Of a DNA stretch of 64,000 nucleotides, positions 8,063 to 16,615 are shown piece after piece. The stretch is from Allofournierella massiliensis (GTDB taxonomy: Bacteria; Bacillota; Clostridia; Oscillospirales; Ruminococcaceae). The notes beneath the pieces are model-generated. The model was not told the DNA's origin, searched no databases, and saw nothing but the letters and a program-made list of their open reading frames with translations. Every line of letters begins with the position of its first letter. The stretch's first letter is position 1. Location of the stretch: positions 124,001 through 188,000 of the forward strand of contig NZ_SLUM01000001.1 of the NCBI RefSeq assembly GCF_004345265.1. Reading direction: 5' to 3'. The position numbers and the translations under genes were made by a program.

Positions 8063-8536
8063 ATGAAACAGAACAAATACGACGACCCGAAGTTTTTTGA
8101 AAAGTACAGCCGGATGACCCGCTCGCAAAAGGGCCTGGAGGGCGCGGGCGAATGGCACGAACTGGAAAAGCTGCTGCCGGAATTTGCGGGCAGGCGAGTG
8201 CTGGACCTGGGCTGCGGCTACGGCTGGCACTGCGTCTACGCCGCCCAAAAGGGGGCGGCCTCGGTGCTGGGGGTGGACCTTTCCGAAAAGATGCTGGCCA
8301 CCGCCCGCGAGAAGAACAGCGGGGCGGTCATCCGGTACCGCCGCGCCGCCATGGAGGACCTGGCCTTTGCGCCGGGCAGCTTTGATGTGGTGCTCAGCTC
8401 GCTTGCCTTCCACTGTGTGCGGGACTTTGCGCCGCTGGTGGAGCCCCGGCCGCCGCAGGAAATGATGGATTTGCCCGGCATGCGGGATGAGCTGCGCCAC
8501 CCCATGATGCTGCTGGTGGCCGCCCAAAAGCAGTGA
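8063..8536 (+). CDS. Class I SAM methyltransferase with internal deletion
   Basis: A 157-residue relative of the UbiE/Methyltransf_11-type enzymes, which are usually about 240 residues. Residues 1-125 are intact: motif I VLDLGCGYGWH near 47-57, motif II GVDLSEKMLATA near 71-82, and DLAFAPGSFDVVLSSLAFH near 98-116. The protein then jumps from RDFAPLV straight to EPRPPQEMMDLPGMRDELRH, a segment that normally lies at the very C-terminus of this family. About 80-90 codons are therefore missing, yet the frame is kept. The substrate-side region is lost, so it is probably inactive or altered. GGGAGG precedes ATG 8063. Confidence 0.75.
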   Translation: MKQNKYDDPKFFEKYSRMTRSQKGLEGAGEWHELEKLLPEFAGRRVLDLGCGYGWHCVYAAQKGAASVLGVDLSEKMLATAREKNSGAVIRYRRAAMEDLAFAPGSFDVVLSSLAFHCVRDFAPLVEPRPPQEMMDLPGMRDELRHPMMLLVAAQKQ

Positions 8537-8559
8537 CGATGTGCATCACCCACTGAAAA

Positions 8560-8600
8560 CAGAAAACTCCCCCGATTCCTCGAATCGGGGGAGTTTTCTG
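8560..8600. terminator. Bidirectional terminator
   Basis: Perfect 18-bp stem (8560-8577 with 8583-8600) around a 5-base loop, with A-rich left and T-rich right arm ends. It separates the methyltransferase from the converging vsr gene. A second hairpin, 8609-8642 (TTTCCCC...GGGGAAA), follows. Confidence 0.9.
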
Positions 8601-8670
8601 TCTGACTGTTTCCCCGTATGGCTGTCAGTCATACAGGGGAAATCTGTGCAGCAGTTCAGGAAAGATGACT

Positions 8671-9126
8671 TCAAAGTTCCAGAAACAGAATGGAGTCCGA
8701 CAGAATAAAATCAATTGCCCTGTGAAGGATAAGCGTTTCAAAATCCGGGTCATGCTTCATTCGTTTAATAGTGCATTCCCAGATTGTAAGACATTTTATG
8801 CCCTGAGTTGCAAGAGATTCTCTTACAGCAGCATCACGTTGTATGTTCTGCTCGAATTTTTTCTGCCAGAAATCAACCCTGCTTTTAGGCGTGTAGGCAT
8901 ATTTACAACCTGCATGCCTGTGCCAGAAACAACCGTTTACAAATATCGCAGTATGATACTTTGCGAGATAAATGTCCGGATGGCCGATGATGGAGGGGCT
9001 GTTTTTTCGATACCGAAGGCCTTCGGCAAACAGGAGCTTGCGAAAGTAAATCTCCGGTTTTGTATCCCTGCTCTTTATGGCAGACATATTCTGACTTCTT
9101 TTATCCGGTGTTAAAATATCAGCCAT
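8671..9126 (-). CDS. vsr: Very short patch repair endonuclease Vsr
   Basis: A 151-residue Vsr endonuclease, which nicks beside T in T:G mismatches that arise when 5-methylcytosine is deaminated. Family hallmarks are MSAIKSRDTKPEIYFRKLLF near residues 14-33, IGHPDIYLAKYHTAIFVNGCFWH near 47-69 with the catalytic Asp in HPDIY, and the zinc-site residues HAGC. Length is normal. Its ATG overlaps the stop of the restriction gene by one base (TAATG), so translation is coupled. It is the last gene of the M-R-V operon and matches the cytosine methylation made by the first gene. Confidence 0.93.
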   Translation of the reverse strand: MADILTPDKRSQNMSAIKSRDTKPEIYFRKLLFAEGLRYRKNSPSIIGHPDIYLAKYHTAIFVNGCFWHRHAGCKYAYTPKSRVDFWQKKFEQNIQRDAAVRESLATQGIKCLTIWECTIKRMKHDPDFETLILHRAIDFILSDSILFLEL

Positions 9127-10301
9127 TACATCTGTTCAACCTCTCGAACATATTTGATGAATTTTTCAATGGTCCAGATTCGATCCTGTCGATCACGGGG
9201 ATATGTGGCAATGTATGGCTTTGGCACCACAAGAATAACCTGTTCCTCCTGCATTTCGTCCATCTGTGCCGCAGAGATGCCCTGTTGAAGGGTGCAGAGA
9301 TACTTCGTCTGTCCACGCAGACGGTCTGCCTCATTGAGAATCTGACGCCAGCGGTCCTTGCAGGTCGTTTTTGCTGCAAGAGAAATCAGCTGATCTGCCG
9401 GGAAACTCATGTTGTGATAAGCAGTTTGAGAAGGAAAAATGAAGTCAGGCTTTTTGTTCCCTTCCGTTACAGCCTGAGCTGTATAGAGTATACTGTTTCC
9501 GTCGAAAATGGCGGCCAGGTGATGTTCGAGACTTTTTCCGGCACGGCTTTTTCGGCGATTTAATACCTGGTTTGCGGTGGCGATAAAATCTTCCACATTT
9601 GAGAATCCCCGGGTAATAAGGTCTCCGTATCGGGCATATTCCAGCGCACGGAACAGACGATATTCAGCATCGGTCCAGTCCAGCAGTTTTCGATCAGGAT
9701 TGGAACGGATAAAGTCTGTGTGGTTATAAACAGCATCCTGAATACGTCGGGCAGCTGCGGACATCTCTTCGGAGGAAGGAAAGTCAACATCCAGACCGGT
9801 AATAAAACGGTCAATCTCCAGCTTTTCATTCTGTTCCGGAGAAGTGTGTCGAATGTCCACAAGACGGTTGGTTTCAGCGGGGCTCAGGCCAAAAGCATCA
9901 AGATACTGATTGATTTCATCTTCGGTATTCAAAACAAATCCCTTGTAATAATCTTCGGAGAACTTTACGAAAACAAAGAGAGCGCCGGTATATTCGGACT
10001 TTAAAAAGGGAAAGCCACGTCCAAAATTAGTGATCCGGTATTCATTTCTGGTTTTCTGTCCGTAATAGATAAAACGCGTGTCGGTTTCAAAATCATCCTG
10101 CCACAATACCTTTACCCATTTTTCTTTTTTCTCTCCCCGGACACCAGGCTCGGGAAAAAGGATTGGAATTGATGGTTTGGAAATATAAATACCAGCCTGA
10201 TGCCCACCGGTCAGCCCTGTATCGTTTGCGGACAGGAACTTGCAGAAAACTGTCTCCCCGGCAAGAGAAGCCTGTATCGCCTGCATGGAGTATGAATCCA
10301 T
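9126..10301 (-). CDS. EcoRII-type type II restriction endonuclease
   Basis: A 391-residue homodimeric restriction enzyme of the EcoRII class. The N-terminal part (about residues 1-165) is the effector DNA-binding domain region; the C-terminal part holds a PD-(D/E)XK nuclease. KKPDFIFPS near 280-288 supplies the catalytic Asp. The spaced residues in AAKTTCKDRWRQILNEAD reproduce the EcoRII active set: Lys, Lys at +4, Arg at +6 and Glu at +13. The family cuts at CCWGG-like sites and usually needs two sites; the exact site here is inferred. The start ATG abuts the methyltransferase stop with no gap. Composition is clearly more AT-rich than the chromosome around it. Confidence 0.9.
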   Translation of the reverse strand: MDSYSMQAIQASLAGETVFCKFLSANDTGLTGGHQAGIYISKPSIPILFPEPGVRGEKKEKWVKVLWQDDFETDTRFIYYGQKTRNEYRITNFGRGFPFLKSEYTGALFVFVKFSEDYYKGFVLNTEDEINQYLDAFGLSPAETNRLVDIRHTSPEQNEKLEIDRFITGLDVDFPSSEEMSAAARRIQDAVYNHTDFIRSNPDRKLLDWTDAEYRLFRALEYARYGDLITRGFSNVEDFIATANQVLNRRKSRAGKSLEHHLAAIFDGNSILYTAQAVTEGNKKPDFIFPSQTAYHNMSFPADQLISLAAKTTCKDRWRQILNEADRLRGQTKYLCTLQQGISAAQMDEMQEEQVILVVPKPYIATYPRDRQDRIWTIEKFIKYVREVEQM

Positions 10302-11441
10302 TTACAGCACCTCTTTCTGTGCAGAATCCTGAATAGCAGAGTTATTTAAAGTTTCAACGATCAGTTTTGCAACATTTTCCATGAGAGGGACAACAACGGA
10401 ATTGCCGAACTGTTTGTAGGCCTGAGTATCAGATACGGGAATTTTGAATGTATCGGGAAAACCCTGCAATCTTGCACATTCACGGGGGGTCAGTTTACGG
10501 GGATTCTTTCCCGACTGATCAATCAAAACCTCTGAACCGTCCTTGTAATAGCGGGCGCTCAGTGTTCTGGATACACCATCAGGAGGCGCAATTCCATAGC
10601 CAAAACCGTTTCCGGCAGCCTTGTGTTTGGCAGCGTAGTTCTGAAGATATGTCCAGAGCTTGTCGGAAAGTGTATATTTTTCTGCCACATCCTGTTCCAG
10701 AATATCAGCTATTACCGGTTTATGGTCCGGAGGAGTGATTTTGAAATCAAAATCAATATCAGAACCATAGCGCTTACGGTCAAAACCGACAATGAGAATA
10801 CGTTCTCTGTGCTGTGGAACAAAATTCTGCCCGTCAAGTACCCTGTAAAAAACCTGATAGTCCAGCTCATTGAGGGATTCAAGAATAATCTTAAAGGTAC
10901 GTCCACGGTCATGACTGCACAGGTTTTTCACGTTTTCAAGCATAAAGGCTTTGGGACGCTTGGCCTTCAAAATTCTGCATACGTCGAAGAACAGTGTTCC
11001 CTGTGTTTTATCTTCAAAACCGGTTGCACGTCCAAGGCTGTTTTTCTTGGAAACACCTGCGATTGAAAATGGCTGACAGGGAAAACCGGCAACCAGAATA
11101 TCATGGTCGGGAATAGAGTTTGCATCTACCTGAGTAATATCACCTTCTGGCTGTTCGCCAAAATTGGCAAAATAGGTCTGCTGGCTGTACTTGTTCCATT
11201 CGCTGGAGTACACGCAGTGGCCGCCTGCATTTTCAAAAGCGATTCGCATTCCACCAATTCCGGCAAAAAGATCAATAAAAGAAAAAAGGCTGTCGCTTTT
11301 TTCTGGACTTTTCTGTTTGTTCAACATTTGAATCAACGCTCCTGTTACACAGTACTGAACAGACTGACCCGATGCACCAGTATATTTTGTCAGGGCGTCG
11401 AATACCGAATCTTCAAGTCTGATGTGAATTTGTTTGGACAT
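10302..11441 (-). CDS. DNA cytosine-5 methyltransferase with N-terminal RHH-like domain
   Basis: A 379-residue C5-cytosine methyltransferase. Motif I is FIDLFAGIGGMRIAFENAGG near residues 57-76, the catalytic Cys is in GFPCQPFSIAGV, motif VI is ENVKNL, QHRERILIVGF follows, and RECARLQGFPDTF is near the C-terminus. The first 45 residues (KQIHIRLEDSVFDALTKY, then a helix to QMLNKQ) read as a ribbon-helix-helix DNA-binding domain, suggesting that the enzyme represses its own operon. EcoRII/SsoII relatives are known to autoregulate through an N-terminal helix-turn-helix. The frame continues upstream to 11510, but ATG 11441 has GAGGTG in front and lies downstream of the promoter. First gene of the M-R-V operon. 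Confidence 0.92.
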   Translation of the reverse strand: MSKQIHIRLEDSVFDALTKYTGASGQSVQYCVTGALIQMLNKQKSPEKSDSLFSFIDLFAGIGGMRIAFENAGGHCVYSSEWNKYSQQTYFANFGEQPEGDITQVDANSIPDHDILVAGFPCQPFSIAGVSKKNSLGRATGFEDKTQGTLFFDVCRILKAKRPKAFMLENVKNLCSHDRGRTFKIILESLNELDYQVFYRVLDGQNFVPQHRERILIVGFDRKRYGSDIDFDFKITPPDHKPVIADILEQDVAEKYTLSDKLWTYLQNYAAKHKAAGNGFGYGIAPPDGVSRTLSARYYKDGSEVLIDQSGKNPRKLTPRECARLQGFPDTFKIPVSDTQAYKQFGNSVVVPLMENVAKLIVETLNNSAIQDSAQKEVL

Positions 11442-11454
11442 GATACACCTCGCG

Positions 11455-11510
11455 GGTAAATTTATGTACCTGTATTTTCCCAGTATAGCACATGGCTTTC
11501 CTTTCTGCAA
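11455..11510 (-). promoter_or_regulatory. Promoter and candidate operator of the R-M operon
   Basis: On the minus strand TTGCAG (11505-11510), a 17-base spacer and TATACT (11482-11487) form a good promoter. Just downstream, near the expected start of transcription, GGTA (11467-11470) and TACC (11455-11458) flank an AT-rich 8-base centre, a symmetric site well placed for an RHH dimer. Confidence 0.7.
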
Positions 11511-11550
11511 TCAAAGAAGCACATAACCGGGAGGCGAAGCAGAGGCATGC

Positions 11551-11584
11551 AAAAAAGCACGCCTCTCACAATAAAGAGACGTGC
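11551..11584 (-). terminator. Terminator of the GH13 gene
   Basis: On the minus strand GCACGTCTCT and AGAGGCGTGC form a 10-bp stem (one G-T pair) followed by six Ts at 11551-11556. Confidence 0.85.
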
Positions 11585-11619
11585 TGTTACGCGTATACGG
11601 CTGTCGTTTTATCTGATTA

Positions 11620-13650
11620 TTACGGGTGTGGCGTGGGTTCCCGGATTTCAGGTTCCCGTGCCGGTTCCGCCCTGGGGGCTTTTTCCGCTTTGGGCGCGGG
11701 CTCGGTTTCCGCCTTTGCCTGGGCCGGAGCTTTGGCCGGTTCCTCTGCCTTTTGCACGGTCGGTTCCTCCGGCCGGGCGGGCGGGGTGTGGCCCGGCTGC
11801 TCCAGCGTTTTTTCCTCCAGCGTGGGGGCCGGGGGCGGGGGAACGTCCTCCACCAGAATGGTGAAGCCGTAGGGGTTCACCTCGGTGTGCTTGCCGAAGG
11901 CCTCGGCCGCGATCAGCCGGGGCGACCGGTTCACGATGATGTCCGCCATCTGGGCACAGCCGGTGCGGCGGTAGTGCAGCACGTCGCCCTCCGCCCTGAT
12001 GATCTGCATCCCGCCCTCCGCGAAGGCGTCGCACTCCCGGCGCAGGTGGGCCAGCTGGCGCAGCACCGGGCGCACCCGGCTTTCGGTGGATTCCCAGTTG
12101 AAGTAGGACCGGTTGAAGGGGTCCCGGTAGCCCTGCATGGCAATTTCGTCGCCGTAATAGATGCTGGGCACGCCGGGCAGGGTGAAGATCATGGCGTAGG
12201 CCAGCCGCAGCAGCCGCACGCCGTGGTCGTACCGGTCCCGGGGCAGGGTGCGGCCGCTCTGCCAGTAGCGGTCCTTGCCGTCCGAGGGTTCGTCGGCAAT
12301 GGCGGTGAGCGCCCGCTCGGTGTCGTGGGTGCTCATGAAGTTCATCAGGCAGTGCAGCGCCGGGGCCGGGTAATGCTCGCAGATGGCCATGATGTCCTCG
12401 GCGGTGTCCGCCGCGCTGCGGCCCTTCAGAAAGCCCAGCACCGCGTTGCGGAAGGGGTAGTTCATCACCGCGTCCAGCCCCTTGCCCAGAAGGTAGGTGC
12501 GGCGCACGCCGTAGGCCTCCTTGGTGGTGGCGTCCTCCCACACCTCGCCCAGCAGGTAGCAGTCCGGCCCGTGGGCCTTCACCGCCTTGCGGATCTCTTC
12601 AATGAAATCGTCCGGCAGCTCGTCGGCCACGTCCAGCCGGAAGCCGGACGCGCCGAGACTCAGCCAGGTGTCGATCACGCCGCCGGAGCCGCAGATGAAC
12701 TCCCGGTAGCCCGGGTCGCTTTCCTGCACCTCGGGCAGGCTCTCGAAGCCCCACCAGCTGCGGTAGCCGCAGGCGTAGTTGGGGCTGAAGTCGAACCAGC
12801 TCCGGTAGGGGCTTTGGGGGTCGTGGTAGGCGCCGCCCGGGCCGTAGCGGCCCTCCCGGTTGAAGTAGATGGAATCCGAGCCGGTGTGGCTGAACACGCC
12901 GTCCAGAATGATGCGGATGCCCTGCCGGCGGGCCGCGGCGCACAGCTGGCGGAATTCCTCCTTTGTGCCCAGCAGCGGATCCGGGTTCAGGTAGTCGGCG
13001 GTGTTGTAACGGTGGTTGGAATGGGCCTCAAAGATGGGGTTCAGGTAGATCCAGCTGACCCCCAGCTCCTTTAAGTAGGGCAGCTTTTCCATGATGCCCG
13101 CAAAGTCGCCGCCGAAGTAGTCCATGTTCAGGTAGCCGCCCTCTTCGTTGGGCCAGAAGTAGGGCTCGCCGTGCTTGTTCTCCCGGTAGATGCGGTCGGA
13201 AAAGGGCATGGGCTTGTGCTTTCTGCCCTCATAGAACCGGTCCGGGAAGATCTGATACAGCACCCCGCCCTTGATGGGCGCGGGGGTGGCAAAATCCGCT
13301 TCGTACACGGTGAGCTGCCACCAAGGGCCGGTGGTCCAGCCCATCACCGCCTGGCCCATGGGGCCCCGGAAGAGCTTGCGAAAGTCGGAATACAGATCGA
13401 AATAGTAAAAATACAGCCCGGCCCCGCTCAGCGAAAGCGCCAGCGAAAACCGGTTCACGCCCTCCTCGCAGCCGTCGAAGGTCATGGCGTGGTGCACCGG
13501 CTCGCCGCCGTCCCGGATGAGCACCAGATGGGGGCGCACGAATCCGTAATCGTAGGGGATGGTGAGCCGGAAGGTGACCTCCTGGCCGGTTTTCACCGCG
13601 CCGAAGGGGGTTTTATAGGCCGGGTCGAAGCTGTTGTATAACTGATCCAC
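11620..13650 (-). CDS. GH13 neopullulanase/alpha-amylase-type glycosidase
   Basis: A 676-residue alpha-glucan hydrolase of GH13, neopullulanase/maltogenic-amylase group. It has an N-terminal beta domain (residues 1-125), then the TIM barrel with YQIFPDRFYEG near 137, LDGVFSHTGSDS near 245, nucleophile Asp in GFRLDVADE near 340, acid Glu in LLGEVWED near 368 and Asp in MSTHDTERA near 445. No signal peptide, so it acts inside the cell on imported maltodextrins or glycogen, next to a phosphorylase. The last 75 residues, after the normal C-terminal beta domain, are an odd Pro/Ala/Glu/Lys-rich tail. The start is GTG 13650 with GGGAG in front. Confidence 0.92.
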   Translation of the reverse strand: MDQLYNSFDPAYKTPFGAVKTGQEVTFRLTIPYDYGFVRPHLVLIRDGGEPVHHAMTFDGCEEGVNRFSLALSLSGAGLYFYYFDLYSDFRKLFRGPMGQAVMGWTTGPWWQLTVYEADFATPAPIKGGVLYQIFPDRFYEGRKHKPMPFSDRIYRENKHGEPYFWPNEEGGYLNMDYFGGDFAGIMEKLPYLKELGVSWIYLNPIFEAHSNHRYNTADYLNPDPLLGTKEEFRQLCAAARRQGIRIILDGVFSHTGSDSIYFNREGRYGPGGAYHDPQSPYRSWFDFSPNYACGYRSWWGFESLPEVQESDPGYREFICGSGGVIDTWLSLGASGFRLDVADELPDDFIEEIRKAVKAHGPDCYLLGEVWEDATTKEAYGVRRTYLLGKGLDAVMNYPFRNAVLGFLKGRSAADTAEDIMAICEHYPAPALHCLMNFMSTHDTERALTAIADEPSDGKDRYWQSGRTLPRDRYDHGVRLLRLAYAMIFTLPGVPSIYYGDEIAMQGYRDPFNRSYFNWESTESRVRPVLRQLAHLRRECDAFAEGGMQIIRAEGDVLHYRRTGCAQMADIIVNRSPRLIAAEAFGKHTEVNPYGFTILVEDVPPPPAPTLEEKTLEQPGHTPPARPEEPTVQKAEEPAKAPAQAKAETEPAPKAEKAPRAEPAREPEIREPTPHP

Positions 13651-13710
13651 ACAAACACTCCCAGAACAAAGTTGCCGGCAGAGGCCGGGAAAAAGCGGAT
13701 GTCGAACAGG

Positions 13711-13748
13711 AAAAAGGCCCCGGGGCCGGATCTCCGACGCCCGGGGCG
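13711..13748 (-). terminator. Terminator after the phosphorylase gene
   Basis: On the minus strand GCCCCGGG and CCCGGGGC pair around a 14-base loop and are followed by five Ts (13711-13715). It lies between glgP and the GH13 gene, allowing unequal expression. Confidence 0.75.
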
Positions 13749-13791
13749 AAGGACGGCCCGCAGGCCGCCTTAAATTGCAGAAAGAAAGGGG

Positions 13792-16197
13792 TTATTTCAC
13801 AGGGTTTGCGCCCCAGATGTCGCGGGCGTAGTCCAGCACGGAACGGTCGGCGCTGAAGATGCCGCTGTTCGCGATGTTGGCCAGGCTCATCTGGTTCCAG
13901 CGGGTGCGGTCGGCATACAGCTTCTGCACGTCGGCCTGGGCGCGGCGGTAATCCTTGAAGTCGGCCATGACCATATAGGGGTCGCTGGTGCGCAGGTTGT
14001 TCACCACCTCGTGGAAGCTCTCGCCGTTCCAGCCCTTCTCCAGGAAGTTCAGCACCTCCATGGCCACCTCGTCGCTGTTGATGAACATGGTGGGATGGTA
14101 GCCGGTGGCCTTCATCTGGTTCACTTCCTCGGTGAGCATACCGAAGATGATCTCGTTCTCCTTGCCGGCAGCGGCGGCGATTTCAACATTCGCGCCGTCC
14201 AGGGTGCCCAGCGTGATGGCGCCGTTCAGCATGAACTTCATGTTGCCGGTGCCGGAGGCCTCGGTGCCGGCCAGACTGATCTGCTCGCTCACCTCGCTGG
14301 CAGGCATCAGCCGTTCGGACAGGGACACGTTGTAGTCCTCCAGATAGACCACACGCAGCTTTTCACGCACGGCGGGGTCGTTGTCGATCAGGGCGCCCAG
14401 CTTGCAGATCAGGCGGATCATCTGCTTGGCCATGTAGTAGCCGGGGGCGGCCTTCGCGCCGAAGATGTAGGTCTTGGGGGCGAACTCCGCATTGGGATGA
14501 TCCTTCAGGTACAGGTACTGGGCGGCGATGTTCAGCGCGTTCAGGTGCTGGCGCTTGTACTCGTGCATGCGCTTGACCTGGCAGTCGAAGATGGAATTGG
14601 GGTCGATCACCTGGCCGGTGGTCTTTTCCAGATAGGCGGCGAACTCGGCCTTGTTGGCCTTCTTCACGTCCTCCAGAGCCTTGAGAACGGTTTTGTCGTT
14701 CTTGTAGGCGTTCAGCTTTGCCAGCTGGGAAGCGTCGTGCTTGAAGCCCTCGCCGATGGTCTCGCTCAGCAGTTTGGTCAGGCCCGGGTTGGAGGCCAGC
14801 AGCCAGCGCCGGTAGGCGATGCCGTTGGTCACGTTCTTGAAGGCCTGGGGCTTATACAGGTAGTAGTCGTGGAACACGCTGTCCTTGATGATCTGGCTGT
14901 GCAGCTTGGACACGCCGTTGATGGAGTGGCAAACGTAGCAGCAGATGTTGGCCATGCGAACCTGATTGTCGCCCAGGATGGCCATGTAGTTGATCTTGCC
15001 CCAGTCGCCGGGGAAGGCCTTTTCGAAGTCGGCGCGGCAGCGGCGGTCCATCTCCTCCACGATGGAGTAGATGCGGGGCAGGGTGGAACGGAAGATGTCC
15101 AGATTCCACTTCTCCAGCGCCTCGCTCATCACGGTGTGGTTGGTGTAGGCGAAGGTGCGGCGGCAGATGTCGAAGGCCTTATCCCAGTCGTAGCCGCACT
15201 CGTCCAGCAGGATGCGCATCAGCTCGGGGATGGCCAGGGTGGGATGGGTGTCGTTCAGCTGGATGGCTGCCTTCTCGGGCAGAGTGTCCAGGCTGCCCCA
15301 CTGGGACAGATGATTCTGGCAGATGTCGCCGATGGAAGCGGCGGACAGGAAGTACTGCTGGCGCAGGCGCAGGATCTTGCCCTCCCGGTGGTTGTCGTTG
15401 GGATACAGGATCTTGCTGATCAGCTCGGCGGAGGCGTTCTTGGTGATGGCGCTGCCATACTCGCCGGCGTTGAAGCTGTTCATATCGAAATCGGGGGCCT
15501 TGGCCTGCCACAGACGCAGCTTGGCAACGCCCTGTCCGTCGTAGCCCTGCACATACATGTCGCTGGGAACGGCGATCACGCTGTTGTAGTGGCGGTGGGT
15601 CACATGATGGTAGCTGCCCTCCCAGCTCTCCTCGATGTCGCCGTCAAACTTGACCTCGATGCTCTGGTCGGGGTGGCTCTTCAGCCAGACCTGACCGCCG
15701 GGCAGCCAGTTGTCGGCCTTTTCCTGCTGCCAGCCGTCCACGATCTTCTGCTTGAAGATGCCGTACTCGTACAGGATGGAATAGCCGGTGCCGGCGATGC
15801 CGGTGGTGGCCATGCCGTCCAGATAGCAGGCGGCCAGGCGGCCCAGACCGCCGTTGCCCAGGCCTGCATCCGGCTCTTCCTCATAGATGCTCTCCACCTT
15901 GATGCCGGCGTCGGCCAGAACAGCCTCGGCCACTTCGTTCAGGCCCAGGTTGAACAGGCTGGTCTTCAGGCTGCGGCCCATCAGAAACTCCATGCACAGG
16001 TAGTACACCTGCTTTGCGCCGGTGCCGTAGGCGCGGCTCTGGAACTTTTTGTGCTGGGCGCTCATCAGCCGGCGGGCGATGATGGCCAGCGCACGGTAGA
16101 TCTGCTGATTGCTGGCCACGTCCAGCGTGGTGCCGTATTCACTGTTCAGCCGCTCCTTGAGCAGCTTGTCAAACTCTTTCTTGGTGTATTTCGTCAA
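13792..16197 (-). CDS. glgP: Glycogen/maltodextrin phosphorylase
   Basis: An 801-residue GT35 phosphorylase that releases glucose-1-phosphate from alpha-1,4-glucans using pyridoxal phosphate. Conserved runs include MEFLMGRSLKTSLFNLG near residues 69-85, GNGGLGRLAACYLDGMAT near 112-129, QLNDTHPTLAIPELMR near 316-331, and the PLP-lysine motif EASGTGNMKFMLNG near 645-658 with Lys at about 654. Length is normal. The start is TTG 16197, supported by GGAG five bases upstream on the minus strand and by MTKYTKKEFDK-like N-termini. It is cotranscribed with the downstream GH13 gene, the two making a cytosolic maltodextrin or glycogen breakdown unit. The symbol malP would serve as well. Confidence 0.95.
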   Translation of the reverse strand: MTKYTKKEFDKLLKERLNSEYGTTLDVASNQQIYRALAIIARRLMSAQHKKFQSRAYGTGAKQVYYLCMEFLMGRSLKTSLFNLGLNEVAEAVLADAGIKVESIYEEEPDAGLGNGGLGRLAACYLDGMATTGIAGTGYSILYEYGIFKQKIVDGWQQEKADNWLPGGQVWLKSHPDQSIEVKFDGDIEESWEGSYHHVTHRHYNSVIAVPSDMYVQGYDGQGVAKLRLWQAKAPDFDMNSFNAGEYGSAITKNASAELISKILYPNDNHREGKILRLRQQYFLSAASIGDICQNHLSQWGSLDTLPEKAAIQLNDTHPTLAIPELMRILLDECGYDWDKAFDICRRTFAYTNHTVMSEALEKWNLDIFRSTLPRIYSIVEEMDRRCRADFEKAFPGDWGKINYMAILGDNQVRMANICCYVCHSINGVSKLHSQIIKDSVFHDYYLYKPQAFKNVTNGIAYRRWLLASNPGLTKLLSETIGEGFKHDASQLAKLNAYKNDKTVLKALEDVKKANKAEFAAYLEKTTGQVIDPNSIFDCQVKRMHEYKRQHLNALNIAAQYLYLKDHPNAEFAPKTYIFGAKAAPGYYMAKQMIRLICKLGALIDNDPAVREKLRVVYLEDYNVSLSERLMPASEVSEQISLAGTEASGTGNMKFMLNGAITLGTLDGANVEIAAAAGKENEIIFGMLTEEVNQMKATGYHPTMFINSDEVAMEVLNFLEKGWNGESFHEVVNNLRTSDPYMVMADFKDYRRAQADVQKLYADRTRWNQMSLANIANSGIFSADRSVLDYARDIWGANPVK

Positions 16198-16384
16198 CGT
16201 TTCTCCACTCCTGTCGGTAAAAGTAGGTCGCTGCCAAAAAACTGAGGGTCAAAGGGATGATCCGGCACGCGGGGCGCTCCCCCTTTCCGGGAGGGCCGGG
16301 GCCGGGCGGCCTGGCAGCAGGGCTGTACACAGTAAGCGGCACCGCAGGATTTCCGGAATGCGAATCATGCAGGGCCGCTCTTTT

Positions 16385-16413
16385 ATTTTACCAATTTGTC
16401 GGGCCTGTTTCAA
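16385..16413 (-). promoter_or_regulatory. glgP promoter
   Basis: Minus strand TTGAAA (16408-16413), 17-base spacer, TAAAAT (16385-16390). Confidence 0.7.
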
Positions 16414-16486
16414 GAAAAAATACGTTTCCGGTAAACATATCCTGTGCTCCAAAGGGCAAAAAGGCACGATGCGACAAAAAAAGGGG

Positions 16487-16515
16487 TTTTCTGTGGGGGT
16501 GCTTTATACTATAAT
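16487..16515 (+). promoter_or_regulatory. zapA promoter
   Basis: TATAAT at 16510-16515 inside CTATAATAAAGG; at 17 bases spacing the -35 (TTTTCT, 16487-16492) is weak. Confidence 0.5.
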
Positions 16516-16615
16516 AAAGGTCAAGGCTGCGGCCGGCGAACGCCTGCCGGGTCGCCGCCGAAATATACTCCGCACCGTTTGGCGTGGAGCTTTGTGAAAG
16601 AAGAGGGATTGTATT

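Larger units (their letters stand above)
16198..16615. other. Divergent promoter region glgP / zapA
   Basis: This 418-base gap holds the leftward glgP promoter (16385-16413) with a leader of about 180 bases, and the rightward -10 for zapA at 16510-16515. Nothing else in it was recognised; short frames here have no ribosome sites. Confidence 0.6.

Noticed and set aside
14011-16245. 744-codon plus-strand frame opposite glgP
   Set aside because: Mirror of the phosphorylase coding strand with no recognisable domain.
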